Assembly: GCF_904849725.1 (NCBI RefSeq)
Contig: NC_058521.1
Coordinates: 99,496,244-99,560,243 of the forward strand
From: Hordeum vulgare subsp. vulgare
Lineage: Eukaryota; Streptophyta; Magnoliopsida; Poales; Poaceae
Length of the DNA stretch: 64,000 bases
Reading direction: 5' to 3'
The position numbers and the translations under genes were made by a program. Positions 10,978 to 23,326 of the stretch are shown one piece after another. The stretch's first letter is position 1. Every line of letters begins with the position of its first letter. The notes beneath the pieces are model-generated. The model worked only from the letters and a program-made list of their open reading frames with translations. It did not search any database and had not been told where the DNA came from.

Positions 10978-11422
10978 TTATTCTACGTAGCTTAGACTCA
11001 TCCAACAAAGCCTAAATTGGCTAATTATCCATCTAAATGACGTAATTAGCTTAGTTAGCTCCTAAATGGTCTATTTAATAAAAAATGACCTATACTTAGC
11101 TAAGTTCTCTCCTAAATGACATAATAAGGCTTGCGTAGCTGCAACATGACCTATTCCCCCTAACTTAGGTATTAAATGGTCTATAATTAGCGTAGCTAGA
11201 TCAAAAATGGCTTAATAAGCATAGTTTCCTCTGGAATGACCTATTTTACCCAAGTTAGCTCCGAAACGACCTATAGTTAGCTAGGGTTCCACCTAAATGA
11301 CATAATTAGCTTAGTTAGCTCCTAAATGGTCTATACTTAGCTAATTTCTCTTTGAAATAACCTATATATACACTACTTCATCTAGTATTATTCTTCTAAC
11401 TTTCTTATTTGTCCTTTTGCAG

Positions 11423-11732
11423 ATTACCTTCACTTCACGGGAAGCTTCGAAAATATTGATGGAATGCTTGAAGATGATTTCTTGTACCATGGGTTGTATT
11501 GAAACTATTGTAGTATATGAATATATGAAACTTTGTATGCACATGGATGAAACTGGCGTAATATATGAAACTTTGTATGCATGTGGATGCAACTTGAATG
11601 CTGGATATAAGAGGTTATTTTAATATGGTTATGAGTATGGAAAGAAATTTATTTATGTCAAATATATATATATATCCTTATTATTGTTAAAAATGCTGGA
11701 TATAACAAAAAATAAATAAAAAAGGGGCTCGT
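11423..11732 (+). other. Probable last, non-coding exon and 3' end of TNPA
   Basis: This follows the intron acceptor. It contains a tandem repeat of about 40 bp (ATATATGAAACTTTGTATGC at about 11511 and 11561) and then AT-rich DNA up to the subterminal motif array. No poly(A) signal can be assigned with confidence. Confidence 0.4.
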
Positions 11733-12267
11733 TCCCCTCTTTGCCGTCTGCCCCCACATGGCAAAGAGGGGGAGGCAGAGGCAAAGGGGGGAATCTGCCC
11801 CCTCTCTCTCCCCTCTTTGCCGTCTGCCCCCACATGGCAAAGGGAGGCAGACGGCAAAGGGGGGAATTTGCCCCCTCTCTCTCCCCTCTTTGATGTCTGC
11901 CCCCACATGGCAAAGGAGTGGAGGCAGACGGCAAAGGGGGGAATCTGCCCCCTCTCTCTCCCCTCTTTACCGTCTGCCCCCACCTGGCAAAGGAGGGGAG
12001 GCAGACGGCAAAGGGAGGAGGCCTGCCGCTAACACTTAACGGGGGCGTTGCACCCTTTGCCGTCCCAGTTAATTTGCCGTCTGCCCCCTCATGGCAAAGA
12101 TTCTTTGCCGTCCGCTTTGGGAAAGCAGACGGCAAAGAACCTCTTCACCGGATTTTTTTTACCGTCTACTTTGTCGTCTGCTGACCGACGGCAAAGCCTT
12201 TGCCGTCCGTGGTTGCACCCTTTGTCGTCCGCTTTGGAAGACGGCAAATTTTTGAATTTCAGTAGTG
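11733..12267. repeat. CACTA-1 right subterminal motif array and terminal inverted repeat
   Basis: There are at least ten TTTGCCGTCTGC / GCAGACGGCAAAG motifs in both orientations. Four units of about 75 bp (each with CTCCCCTCTTTGCCGTCTGC or a variant) form a tandem array at 11745-12010. The array ends in the terminal repeat at 12251-12267. Confidence 0.9.
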
Positions 12268-14535
12268 GATGATTCAACAACCATCACAATAATAATGGAC
12301 TTAGTGTTCAGTAACTTCAAGGCAATAGGGTTGCTATGCTAGAAGTGTTCAATTTACACATCACAGTCCCATTGTTGGTATTACGGTTAGAAACTACACA
12401 GGGACCAAGAAATGAATGGTGATGGCGAGGAGCATCAGGGCATCAAGAATTCATAAGAGGTGGTGCAATGCTCATGGCATCCTTGACATAAGATGGTAAT
12501 ACTTCAAGGTAGAACATAGCATAAGATGGATAGGAAGTACTCAATACCATGGACAAGTTTGTGCTAGAAGGAACGCCACAATGTTGTCAATGATTACACA
12601 ATTCGTCGGGAGGCAAGGATGGTATTTCTCATCGTGAATTCGATTTATATCCTGGAACAAGTAAGAGTGTTGATGATGATCATGCCACATTTGCCGAGAG
12701 GTTTAATGAAGATGCAATCAATAAGCAACGACATGAAGTAAAGGATGGTGAAGCAAAAGGTTATGGTAACCACAAATAAGATGCATCCACATAAATAGAG
12801 TAGCCTTTCAAGACAACAAATATGATGTTTGAAGTTCGAGTAAGCTTAGCGCATTGTGGGAATTTGGTTCCGGGGATGTAGGACCAGGTAGAACATTCAA
12901 GATTTAGTATGATGAAGATGATGTAGCCAATCTAGTAAGAATGACATGATTGAGTATAAACTCGTAACCAACAAAGGTTACCAACAGTTATTTAATCGCG
13001 GTACGGAATCGATTAACTTATCGGTGTTCTTGAGTGACAAACAACTCAAAACCCGAATAAAAATTGAAATCGGTGAGAAATAATATTTGTCAAAGAACTC
13101 ATACAAAGTAATGCAGTTCTATGATATCCTCGAGATACCAAAGGGTATTACTTGAAGGTATATCATGATTTAGGTTGGAGTAGTGTATTGATCAGTGATG
13201 ACAAGTGTTTTAAATGGTCCGAGAGATGGATTCAAAGTAGAACAACATGGTCGAAACCATGATGGCAAAGGACCAAATCACAGATACAAGATGAATTCTT
13301 ACTAAGGGGACAAGTATTTTTATGAGAAGCTTCCATGAAAATATTTATAACTTGCCCATGGGCATAAACATAGAAGTCCGAGGTTAACTCCCACTTCTTC
13401 AATGCATAACCTATCATTTACTTCTTGCTTTCGATGAAGTTGCAGTGTTGAAATTTTATCGGGCAAAACACCAGAAGAGTATGACTCGTGAAAACTCTTG
13501 GTTCACACGGATTAGGGAAAGCATAGTTTAACACATAGGGGCATCTTGGGAACATATAGCACAAACATCAAGAGTAAATAACACAAGATCGACATTAGAG
13601 ATGGTTGGAAAAAGTAGAGGATACAATTTACTAAAGGCATTAACTATCAGAGAAAGACTTACAATATTTATGAATGTTAAGGATATTATCGAATAATAAA
13701 CCAGCAATGGGTTTGGCGATCCACAACGGAGGTCACGTGAGTATCAGTACTCAATCATAGGAAGAAAGAATGCAAGGCATTGGATTATGGAACATGTGAA
13801 TAATTCGATGCTTAAATAAGAAAAGTGTAATGGTTTCTAGGTTGATGTATCGAAATCAGATGCTCAGATCATATACAAGTAAGTTGATTGGACTTGGATG
13901 GACAATTAATCAAGGTTTGATTTGCCGAGAACTAGCTCATGTTTGGAAAGACATCTAAGTTGGAAAGATAATTTATAAGGATCAACTACTGATTGCGTGC
14001 ATTCGGACACATGTTGAATCAATAAGATCAGAATGAATATCACAAAGGATTTTAATGTATACAACTAGACCTATGGAATCAACCATAATACAAGCAGGTA
14101 AGGAAGGTCAAGAGCAATAGGCTACTGAAGATTTTGGAAGATCGAATAGCATGTCAAACAATTTTGTGAAACACGTGACAATTGAGGATGAATGAGTCCC
14201 CGATTAGTGTAAGGAATTACTTGTACGTGTATTCGTGCGACTGGAACTGCCACGTGGTGTCACACGAGATTCTTAAGAAGTAAGAGAATAATTCGATGTA
14301 TCTTGTAATAATAGGAGCAACTAGGAATGAAAGTATGAATGACAGTTGTATGTAGTTATCCATAGGGGTTGCTGGAGGAAGGGAATCTTACAGGTGATGA
14401 GCACAAGTTCGCGGGCGAACGTCGGAGAGTATCTTCAAAGTCTTTTGAGAAATCTAGCCACAACTAGAATGAGGGGCTCTCCGGGAGGTAGTAGTTACGA
14501 GAACCTAGAGTTAAAGTTAGTAAAAACTTTAACCC
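12268..14535. other. Unassigned DNA flanking CACTA-1 (right)
   Basis: Continuation of the 1-1290 sequence. Frames are short on both strands. A minus-strand frame at 13232-13417 has a pattern (ALKKW.....FYVYAHGQVINIF) faintly like the RNase H region of Gypsy polyproteins, which would make this a decayed retroelement, but the match is weak and I do not rely on it. Confidence 0.4.
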
Positions 14536-16092
14536 TGATACTTGTGATCTGCATTGGGTTTTCCGCGAAGAGGAACAAGTTATCGCAACACAATGTGGGT
14601 AAGTATTTCCCTCAGTTATGAATTCAAGGTTTATCAAACCAATAGGAATATCAACCACAACTATCATCAGCGGCTGCACAGAAAAGAACAGACAACTTGC
14701 ACCCAATGCGGGCAAGAGGATTTTCAATCCTCTTGTCTTGTTATTTGCAAGCAAGTGAGGTGTGTAGATAATTGTAGATAGCAAGATAAATTTAAAACAA
14801 GTAAATGGCAGAAAGGTAATGAAGGTTTTATCAATATGTTGTGAATAGACCCGGGGGCCCTATCTTTCCGTAATGGCATCTCTTATGAAAAATAGCATAC
14901 GATGGGTAAAAAAATATTGTTGGGCAATTATAGAAAAGGGAATAGTTATGCGATATTCACGGCAATGATGATGTGTATATAGGCATCATGTCCATAAAAA
15001 TATATGCCAACTCCTGCATGCACCTATTAATATTACACCATTCATTGACCTCTATCTAGCATGCATAAGTAAAGAAGAGTAATGCATGGAGAAAATGACA
15101 TGATGTAGACAAAGTAAAATCTAGCAATATGAATAAACCCCATCATTTTATCCCTAGTAGAAGCAACACAAAGATGCATCGTTTGTTGTTCTATCAGTGG
15201 GATATAGAAAATTGCTATGTTGAACCTACCACAACACACCTCTCTCAGTGAAGAAATATAGATCTAGTTGGCCAAACTATTTCAATTGATCGAAGAGAAT
15301 TACAAAGCTATCACAATCATGCATGTAAGAATCATATAAGTATTCATACGAGACTCAAACATTTATCATGAATAATCTAAACATAAACCCATAATTAATT
15401 GGATCCCAACAGACACACCACACAAAAGGAATTACGTCATATGGATCAAAGTGAAGATGCGATGATCATTCTATTAAAGACCAAAGAGAGAGAAATAGAG
15501 ATTGCCATCTAGGTATTGGCCATAGACCCATAGGTCTATGGTGAACTACTCACACATCATCGTGAGGGCAGCAAGGTTAATTGAAAGAGGCCCTCCGTGA
15601 TCGATCCCCCCTCTGACAAGGTGCTGGAATGGAGATTGATATGGCCTCTTGTCAGAATAGAGACTTGCGACAACATAAAAAGTGTTTGCGGCCTACCTCT
15701 GGTGTTTATCGGGTAGATGAGAATTTATAAGCCGAAGAATAGAGTCAGGAGGGCCACGAGGGAGGCACAACCCATCAGGGCGCCCCCAGGCCACACCCCG
15801 TTTTCTTGTGGGCCCCTCACGAGCCCTCCAACCTTATTTTGATGCTCATTGGTCTTCTTTTGGTCCAGAAAAAATCACCAAAAATCTTCAGGGCAACTAG
15901 ACTTCATTTGGTATGGAAAACCTAAAAAGTAAAAAACACGCAAAAAACAACAACTTGCATCGGGCACTATGTCAATAGGTTAGTGCTCAAAAATAGTATA
16001 AAATGGTAAATAAATACCCCAAAAGTATTATAGAATAATAATATATCATCGTGGAACAATCAAATAATTAAACATACGATGGAGACATATCA
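14536..16092 (-). mobile_element. Lone Gypsy-type LTR, minus orientation
   Basis: Read on the minus strand it begins TGATATGTCTCCATCG and ends ...ACAAGTATCA, with the layout of the widespread TGATACGTCTCC Gypsy LTRs, including a stretch near the 3' end (AACTGAGGGAAATACTTAC) shared with the LTR at 62359-63865. No primer-binding site follows and no polypurine tract precedes it, so it is not attached to an element interior. The 5-bp flanks (AACCC and CACTT) do not match, so a clean solo-LTR origin is not proved. Length is 1,557 bp. Confidence 0.75.
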
Positions 16093-16254
16093 CACTTGCC
16101 CGTTGACCAACATGGAGGCCAGCGTGTCGGAATCCTCTATTTCATCGTCATCGGCAGCGACAGGTGGCTATTTGTCGTTGTGTGCCATGATTGCCAACGC
16201 GTCATACACATCCCCATGGTTGAGAACTAGTTCCATTTGGTGTGTGTGTGGTGG
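16093..16254 (-). other. Spacer with a coding-like minus-strand stretch
   Basis: On the minus strand a frame reads HGDVYDALAIMAHNDK, a stop (TAG), then an acidic stretch ending in TLASMLVNGQ. The composition looks protein-like, but I do not recognise a family. It could be a fragment of a gene or of another transposon; the sequence continues after the solo LTR at 28186. Confidence 0.3.
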
Positions 16255-16631
16255 TGATGACGAGTTGATGAATATACTTCTCTCCCCTTGTTGGTTACCC
16301 CAAGTGGAAGGTTGAGATGAAATCAGTAGCAGATTCCCTTACACGGGGACTGTAAGGTTTATCGAACCAGGAGGACTCCGAGGATCAAGAAGTAGGTGTC
16401 CGCAGCTCTGGCACTAGCAAAAGACGTGGACCTGCACACAGAACAAATAACTTTGCTCCCAACGAGTTCAGCGAGGTTATCAATCTTTCCGGCCATGTAG
16501 TTTGCAAAGGATCAAACACATGCGGGAATAGTGATAGTGATTGCAACGGAAAGGTAAATAAAATAGTAAATGGTGGAGGTGTAAACAATGGCGGTAATAT
16601 GGACCAGAGTCACATGATGTTCACTAGTGAT

Positions 16632-18158
16632 TGATACGTCCATTTTGCATCATGTTTTCATGTTGATATTTATCGCTTCTTGGGCTGTTATTTCCCTTCA
16701 CGGTACAATTCTTATGCCTTTTCTCTCTTATTTTGCAAGGTTTACATGAAGAGGGAGAATGCCGGCAGCTGGAATTCTGGCCTGAAAGTGGAGCAAAGTT
16801 CAGATACCTATTCTGCGCAACTCCAAACGCCGTATAAATCAACGAGGGTTTTTTTCCGGAATTATAAAAAATTACTGGGCCGAAGAAGCGCTAGAGGGGC
16901 GCCACGGGGTGGCCACAAGCGTGCACGGCGCGGCCACCCCCCCAGGCCACGCCATGAGGGCTTGTGGGCATCCTGCTGGCCCACATGCCCCCCTCTTCTC
17001 CTATATGAAGGGTTTCGTCTAGAAAAAAAATCAAGGAGGAGCTTTTTCGTGGTTTCGCCGCCGCCACGAGGCGGAACTTGAGCAGAACCAATCTAGAGCT
17101 CCGGCAGGACAATCCTGCTGGGGTAACTTCCCTCCCGGAGGGGGAAATCATCGCCATCGTCATCACCAACACTCCTCACATCGGAGGGGACTCGTCACCA
17201 TCAACATCTTCATTAGCACCATCTCATCTCCAAACCCTAGTTCATCTCTTGTAACCAATCTCCATCTCGCGACTCCGATTTGTACCTGTAAGGTTGCTAG
17301 TAGTGTTGATTACTCTTTGTAGTTGATGCTAGTTGGATTATTTGGTGGAAGAGTTTATGTTCAGATCCTTGATGCTACTCATTTCCTCTCTGGTCATGAA
17401 TATTATTATGCTTTGTAAGTAGTTACTTTTGTTTCTGAGGACATGGGATATGTCATGCTAATAGTAGTCATGTGAATTAGGTATTCGTTTGGTAATTTGA
17501 TATGTTGTATGTTGTTTTTCCTCTAGTGGTGTTATGAGAACATCGACTATATAACACTTCACCATTATTTGGGCCTAGAGGAATGCATTGGGAAGTAGTA
17601 AGTAGATGATGGGTTGCTAGAGTGACAGAAGCTTAAACCCTAGTTTATGCGTTGCTTCATAAGGGGCTGATTTGGATCCACTAGTTTAATGCTATGGTTA
17701 GACTTTGTCTTAATTCTTCTTTCGTAGTTGCGGATGCTTGCGAGAGGGTTTAATCATAAGTGGGATGCTTGTCCAAGTAAGGGCAGTACCCAAGCGCCCG
17801 TCCACCCACATATCAAACTATCAAACTAACGAACGTGAATCATATGAACATGATGAAAACTAGCATGATAGAAATTCCCGTGTGTCCTCGGGAGCGTTTT
17901 TCCTCCTATAAGACTTTGTCCAGGGTTGTCCCTTGCTACAAAAGGGATTGGGCCACATTGCTGCACCGTTTCTACTTTTGTTACTTGTTGCTTGCTATGA
18001 ATCATCTCACCACACAATCACTTGTTACCGACAATTTCAGTGCTTGTAGATTTTTCCTTGCTGAAAACCACTTGTCAGATCCTTCTGCTCCTCATTGGGT
18101 TCGACACTCTTACTTATCGAAAGGACTACGATTGATCCCCTATACTTGTGGGTCATCA
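16632..18158 (+). repeat. 5' LTR of the Athila-like element
   Basis: 1,527 bp, starting TGATACGTCCATTTTGC and ending GTGGGTCATCA. It matches 25377-26899 and, in reverse orientation, the solo LTR at 35068-36548. A GC-rich stretch at 16880-16990 separates the probable promoter half from the 3' half. A weak TATA-like CTATATGAA lies near 17000. Confidence 0.95.
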
Positions 18159-18169
18159 AGATTCTTTTC

Positions 18170-18187
18170 TGGCGCCGTTGCCGGGGA
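18170..18187 (+). other. Primer-binding site of the Athila-like element
   Basis: TGGCGCCGTTGCCGGGGA lies 11 bases after the 5' LTR. Athila/Tat elements commonly use a site of this kind, complementary to the 3' end of tRNA-Asp; the tRNA identity is from family knowledge. Confidence 0.85.
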
Positions 18188-18384
18188 TTGAAGCGCCTTT
18201 GGTAAGTGGAACTTGGTAAGGAAACATTCATATAGTGTGCTGAAATTTATTGTCACTTGTCACTATCGATACTAAACCTTTGAGGGGCTTGTTCGGGGTA
18301 TCTTCACCTTGAACGGAAGCACAAAGAGTTGATCCTCAACCTGCTGCACCTACTGAAAATATTTTCTTTGAATTTCCTTCGGGT

Positions 18385-21300
18385 ATGCTTGAGAAACTGC
18401 TGGCTAATCCTTTTACAGGAGATGGAACATCACATCCAGACTTGCATCTAATCTATGTAGATGAAGTTTGTGGTTTATTTAAGCTTGCAGGTTTGCCCAA
18501 GGATGAGGTCAAGAAGAAGGTATTTCCTTTATCTTTGAAGGATAAGGCGTTGACATGGTATAGGCTATGTGATGATTCTGGATCATGGGACTACAATCTG
18601 TTGAAATTGGAATTTCATCAGAAGTTTTATCCTATGCAGTTAGTACATCTTGATCGGAATTATATTTATAATTTTTGGTCTCGTGACAGAGAAAGCATCG
18701 CTCAAGCTTGGGGGAGGCTTAAATCAATGTTATATTCATACCCCAATCATGAGCTCCCGAGAGAGATTATCATTCAGAACTACTATGCTTGGATTTCTCA
18801 TGATGATCGCACCATGCTTCACACTTCTTGTACCGGTTCTTATATGAAGAGAGATATTCACTTCAAATGGAATTTATTGGAGATAATTAAACGCAACTCT
18901 GAAGATTGGGAGCTTGAAGAAGGTAAGGAGTCAGGTATGAATTTCACGTTTGATTGCGTTAAATCCTTTGTTGAGACAAATACTTTTTGTGACTTTAGCG
19001 CTAAGTATGGACTTGACTCTGAGATAGTAGCTTCATTGTGTAAATCTTTTGCTGCTCATATTGATCTCCCCAAAGAGAAGTGGTTCAAATATCATCCTCC
19101 TTTAGAATTCAATGTAGTTAAACCCAATCCAGTTGAAGAGAGAGTCATTGCCTATAATGATCATGTTGTTCCCAGTGCTTACATTGAGAAACCACCTTTC
19201 CCTATTAGGATAAAGGATCATTCTAAAGCTTCAACTTTGATACGTAGAGGCTATATGAGAACACCTACACCCCCTGAGCAAATTAGAGTTGAACCTAGCA
19301 TTGCTATTATCAAAGATCTTCTGTCCGACGATGTTGAGGGGCATAATATTCACTTTTGTGAAGATGCTGCTAGAATTGCTAAACCTCACGTTAGAGATAA
19401 GCATAGGCATGTTGTTGGCATGCCTGTGGTTTCTGTTAAGATAGGAGATCATTGTTATCATGGTTTATGTGATGTGGGTGCTAGTGTTAGTGCAATACCT
19501 CAATCCTTATACGATGAAATTAAAGACGAGATTGCACCTGTTGAGATAGAGCATATTGATGTCACTATTCAGCTTGCCAATAGAGATACTATCTTCCCTG
19601 TGGGAATTGTTAGGGATGTTGAAGTCTTGTGTGGTAAAACGAAGTATCCTGCTGATTTCCTCGTTCTTGCTACTGCACAAGATAGCTTTTTTCCCATCAT
19701 ATTTGGCAGACCCTTCCTCAATACCGTCAATGCTCATATTGAATGTGAGAAGCAAACTCTCACTATTGGCTTTGAAGGAGTGTCACATGAGTTCAATTTC
19801 TCCAAATTTGGTAGACAACCTCATGAAAAGGAGTTGCCTAGTAGGGATGAAACTATTGCCTTAGCCTCTATTGTTGTGCCTCCTACTGATCCCTTAGAGC
19901 AATACTTGCTTGAGCATGAAAATGATATGCATATGGATGAAAGGGATGAGATAGATAGAGTTGTCTTAGAACAATATCCTATCCTTAAGAATAACTTGCC
20001 TGTTGAACTACTTGGGGATCCACCCCCACCAAATGGTGATCCTGTGTTCGAGCTTAAACAGTTGCCTAATACTCTTAAGTATGCTTATCTTGATGAAAAA
20101 GAGATATATCCTGTTATTATTAGTTCTAGCCTCTTAGAGCATGAAGAAAATAAGTTACTAAAAACTCTGAGGAAGCACCGTGCTGCTATTGGATATACTC
20201 TTGATGATCTTAAGGGCATTAGTCCCACTCTATGCCAGCACAAGATCAAAACTGATCCTGATTTCAAACCAATTGCTGATCATCAAAGGAGATTGAATCC
20301 TAAGAAGAAAAAGTTGTAGGAAAAGAAATACTAAAGCTCATGGAAGCGGGTATTATCTATCCTGTTGCTCATAGCGATTGGGTGAGTCCGGTGCATTGCG
20401 TCCCTAAGAAGGGAGGCATTACCATTGTTCCTAATGATAAGGATGAACTGATCCCACAGATGATCATTACTGGCTATAGGATGGTGATCGATTTTAGGAA
20501 ACTGAATAAGGCCACTAGGAAAGATTATTACCCCCTGCCTTTTATCGACCAAGTCATAGAAAGGCTGTCTAAACACACACACTTCTGCTTTCTAGACGGT
20601 TATTTTGGTTTCTCCCATATATAAGTTGCACAATCTGATCTGGAGAAAACCACTTTCACCTGCCCTTTCGGTACCTTTCCTTATAGATGTATGCCTTTTG
20701 GCTTATGTAATGCACCTGCCACCTTTCAAAGATGTATGATGGCTATATTCTATGACTTTTGTGAAAAGATTGTCGAGGTTTTCATGGATGACTTTTCCGT
20801 TTATGGGTCTTCTTTTGATGATTGCCTCAGCAACCTTGATCGAGTCTTACAGAGATGTACAGACACCAATCTTGTCTTGAATTGGGAGAAGTGCCACTTT
20901 ATGGTTAATGAAGGCATCGTCTTAGGACATAAAATTTCGGAAAGAGGTATTGAAGTCGATAAGGCTAAGGTTGATGCAATCGAGAAAATGCCATACCCCT
21001 TAGATATCAAAGGTATAAGAAGTTTCCTTGGTCATGCTTGTTTCAATAGAAGGTTCATTAAAGACTTCTCTAAGATTTCTAGGCCTCTTACCAATCTCTT
21101 GCAAAAGGATATTCCTTTTGTCTTTGACGATGATTGTGAGGAAGCCTTCAAAATACTTAAGAGGGCTTTGATAACTGCACCTATTGTTCAACCACCTCAT
21201 TGGAACTTGCATTTTGAGATCATGTGTGATGCTAGTGATTATGTTGTTGGTGCTGTTCTAGGGCAAAGAGTTGATAAGAAGTTGAATGTTATTTACTACG

Positions 21301-23041
21301 CTAGTAAAACTCTAGACAGTGCCCAAAGAAACTATGCTACTACTGACAAGGAATTTCTAGGAGTCATGTTTGTATTTGAAAAGTTCAGGTCTTACATAGT
21401 TGATTCCAAAGTCACTATTCACACTGATCATGCTGCTATTAAGTACCTCATAGAGAAGAAAGACGCTAAACCTAGACTTATCAGATGGGTTCTCTTGCTA
21501 CAAGAATTTGATTGGCACGTTGTTGACAGGAAGGGTGCTGATAACACAGTAGTAGATAACTTCTCTAGGTTGGAGAACGTTCTTGATGACCCACAACCTA
21601 TTGATGATAGCTTTCCCGATGAGCAACTGAATGTTATCAATGCTTCATGTAGTGCCCCGTGGTATGCTGATTATGCAAACTATATCGTTGCCAAATATAT
21701 ACCACCTAGTTTCATCTACCAGCAAAAGAAGAAATTCTTCTTTGACTTGAGACACTACTTTTGGGATGATCCTCACCTTTATAGGGAAGGAGTAGATGGT
21801 GTTATTAGACGTTGTGTACCTAAACATGAACAGGGAAGATCCTACAGAAGTGTCACTCCGAAGCCTACGGAGGACACCATGCGGGAGATAGAACTGCACA
21901 CAAGGTATTGCAATCAGGTTTCTATTGGCCCACTCTCTTCAAGGATGCCCGTAAGTTTGTCTTGTCTTGTGACGAATGTCAAAGAATAAGTAATATTAGC
22001 AAACGTCAGGAAATGCCTATGAACTATTCACTTGTCATTGAACCATTTGATGTCTGGGGCTTTGATTATATGGGACCTTTTCCAAAATCCAACGGGTATA
22101 CTCATATCCTAGTTGCTGTTGATTACGTCACTAAGTGGGTACAAGTTATCCCCACTAGTAGTGCTGATCACAACACTTCTATCAGGATGCTTAAAGAAGT
22201 TATCTTCCCTAGATTTGGAGTCCCTAGATATCTAATGACCGACGGTGGTTCACACTTCATTCACGGTGCTTTCCGTAAAACGCTTGCTAAGTATGATGTC
22301 AACCATAGAACTGCGTCTCCCTACCACCCTCAGTCCAGTGGTCAAGTAGAGCTAAGCAATAGAGAGATTAAACTGATTCTGCAAAAGACTGTCAGCAGGT
22401 CTAGAAAGAATTGGTCTAAAAAGCTTGATGATGCACTGTGGGCTTATAGAACTATCTATAAGAATCCAATGGGCATGTCTCCGTACAAAATGGTGTATGG
22501 TAAAGCATGTCATTTACCTCTTGAGCTAGAGCATAAAGCTTACTGGGCAATCAAAGAGCTCAACTTTGATTTCAAACTTGCCGATGAGAAGAGATTATTT
22601 GACATTAGCTCACTTGATGAATGGAGAACTCAGGCATATGAGAATGCCAAGTTGTTCAAAGAGAAGGTTAAGAGGTGCCATGATAAGGGGATACAAAAGC
22701 GTGAGTTCAATCTAGGTGATTATGTCTTGCTATATAACTCTCGTTTAAGATTCTTTGCAGGCAAGCTTCTCTCTAAATGGGAAGGTCCCTATGTTGTTGA
22801 AGAAGTATATCGTTCCGGTGCTATCAAGATCAACAAAACGGAAGGTAATTGTCCGAGAGTTGTAAATGGGCAGATAATCAAGCATTATATCTCAGGTACT
22901 CCCATAAATGTTGAAATCAATATCATCAATACCATAACTCCGGAAGAATACCTAAGGGACATTTATCAGCCTGTTTCAGACTTCGAAAACGAAGAGGTAT
23001 GTGATTCGGTAAGAAAACAGAGTCCAAAACTTTTCCAGTAG
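18385..23041 (+). pseudogene. Athila-like gag-pol polyprotein, frameshifted
   Basis: Segments in order: a gag domain (18385 to about 19200, with WYRLCDDSGSWDYNLLKLEF); an aspartic protease (about 19460, CDVGASVSAIP, with V at the usual T/L position); a reverse transcriptase (20340-21100) whose active-site FMDD is at 20781-20792; RNase H (about 21215-21480, [12 protein letters not shown] and [10 protein letters not shown]); a zinc-binding HHCC region (about 21840-21990); and an integrase whose catalytic residues look intact (DYMGPFP, TDGGSHF, SSGQVELSNREIK). Breaks: loss of frame near 20316, an in-frame TAA at 20622-20624, and a 1-bp shift near 21832 just before the zinc region. The frame is open upstream of 18385, so that ATG need not be the true start. 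The remaining frames are long, which fits a fairly recent insertion. Confidence 0.93.
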
Positions 23042-23326
23042 GAAATTTCTCCATTTTGGAATATTTGAAAAAAATACAAAAATTGGAAGCAGTCCGGAAA
23101 GTGCGAGAGGAGGCGACAAGACTGCACGGCGCGGGCCCACCCCCTGGCCGCGCCGTGCGGGCTTGTGGCCACCTCGTGCACCTCCCGGACTGCGTTTTCG
23201 TGCAGGGTACTCCTTCTGGTCTGGAAAAAATCATTATATTTACTCCCGTTTGGTCTGACCCCTACATCACGCAGATTTCCTCTATTTTTTGTTTCGAGGC
23301 TGTTTTTGTTGCAGATCTAGATCGCT

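Larger units (their letters stand above)
10217..11086. repeat. Tandem duplication of about 435 bp
   Basis: The block containing AGCCCGAAGAAGGGGACGAG occurs at 10306 and again at 10741, an offset of 435 bp, and the surrounding bases match closely for the whole unit. Each unit carries one purine/pyrimidine inverted repeat. The sequence resembles a recent unequal duplication within the intron. Confidence 0.9.
10152..11422 (+). other. Repeat-filled intron in the TNPA 3' untranslated region (CACTA-1)
   Basis: A donor (AG|GTATGT) lies 11 bases after the TNPA stop and an acceptor (TTTTGCAG) at 11422. Between them are many short degenerate units of the type TTAGCTCCNAAATGGCCTATTTA / CTAAATGACATAATTAGC. 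CACTA-2 keeps the same intron: its acceptor on the minus strand is at 42801-42802, with the same repeat types. The repeat content may regulate RNA processing or simply be tolerated there. Confidence 0.6.
1294..12267 (+). mobile_element. CACTA-1: Caspar-like CACTA (En/Spm) DNA transposon, complete ends
   Basis: The left end reads CACTACTGGAATTGGG and the right end is the inverted counterpart (TTTGAATTTCAGTAGTG), flanked on both sides by the 3-bp direct repeat GAT (1291-1293 and 12268-12270), the target-site duplication size of CACTA elements. Subterminal regions hold many direct and inverted TTTGCCGTCTGC motifs, as in Triticeae Caspar-like families. Inside, in order on the plus strand, are a GC-rich leader, simple repeats, a hairpin, a TNP2 transposase pseudogene, a TNPA-type gene and a repeat-filled 3' intron. 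Total length is 10,974 bp. The ends look intact, so the element could in principle have been mobilised in trans; its own transposase is broken. Confidence 0.95.

Noticed and set aside
13232..13417. RNase H domain of a Gypsy element on the minus strand
   Set aside because: Only a loose pattern of hydrophobic and charged residues is seen, with no catalytic acidic residues clearly in place.
14536..16092. A proven solo LTR with target duplication
   Set aside because: The immediate 5-bp flanks AACCC and CACTT do not match, so I only call it a lone LTR.
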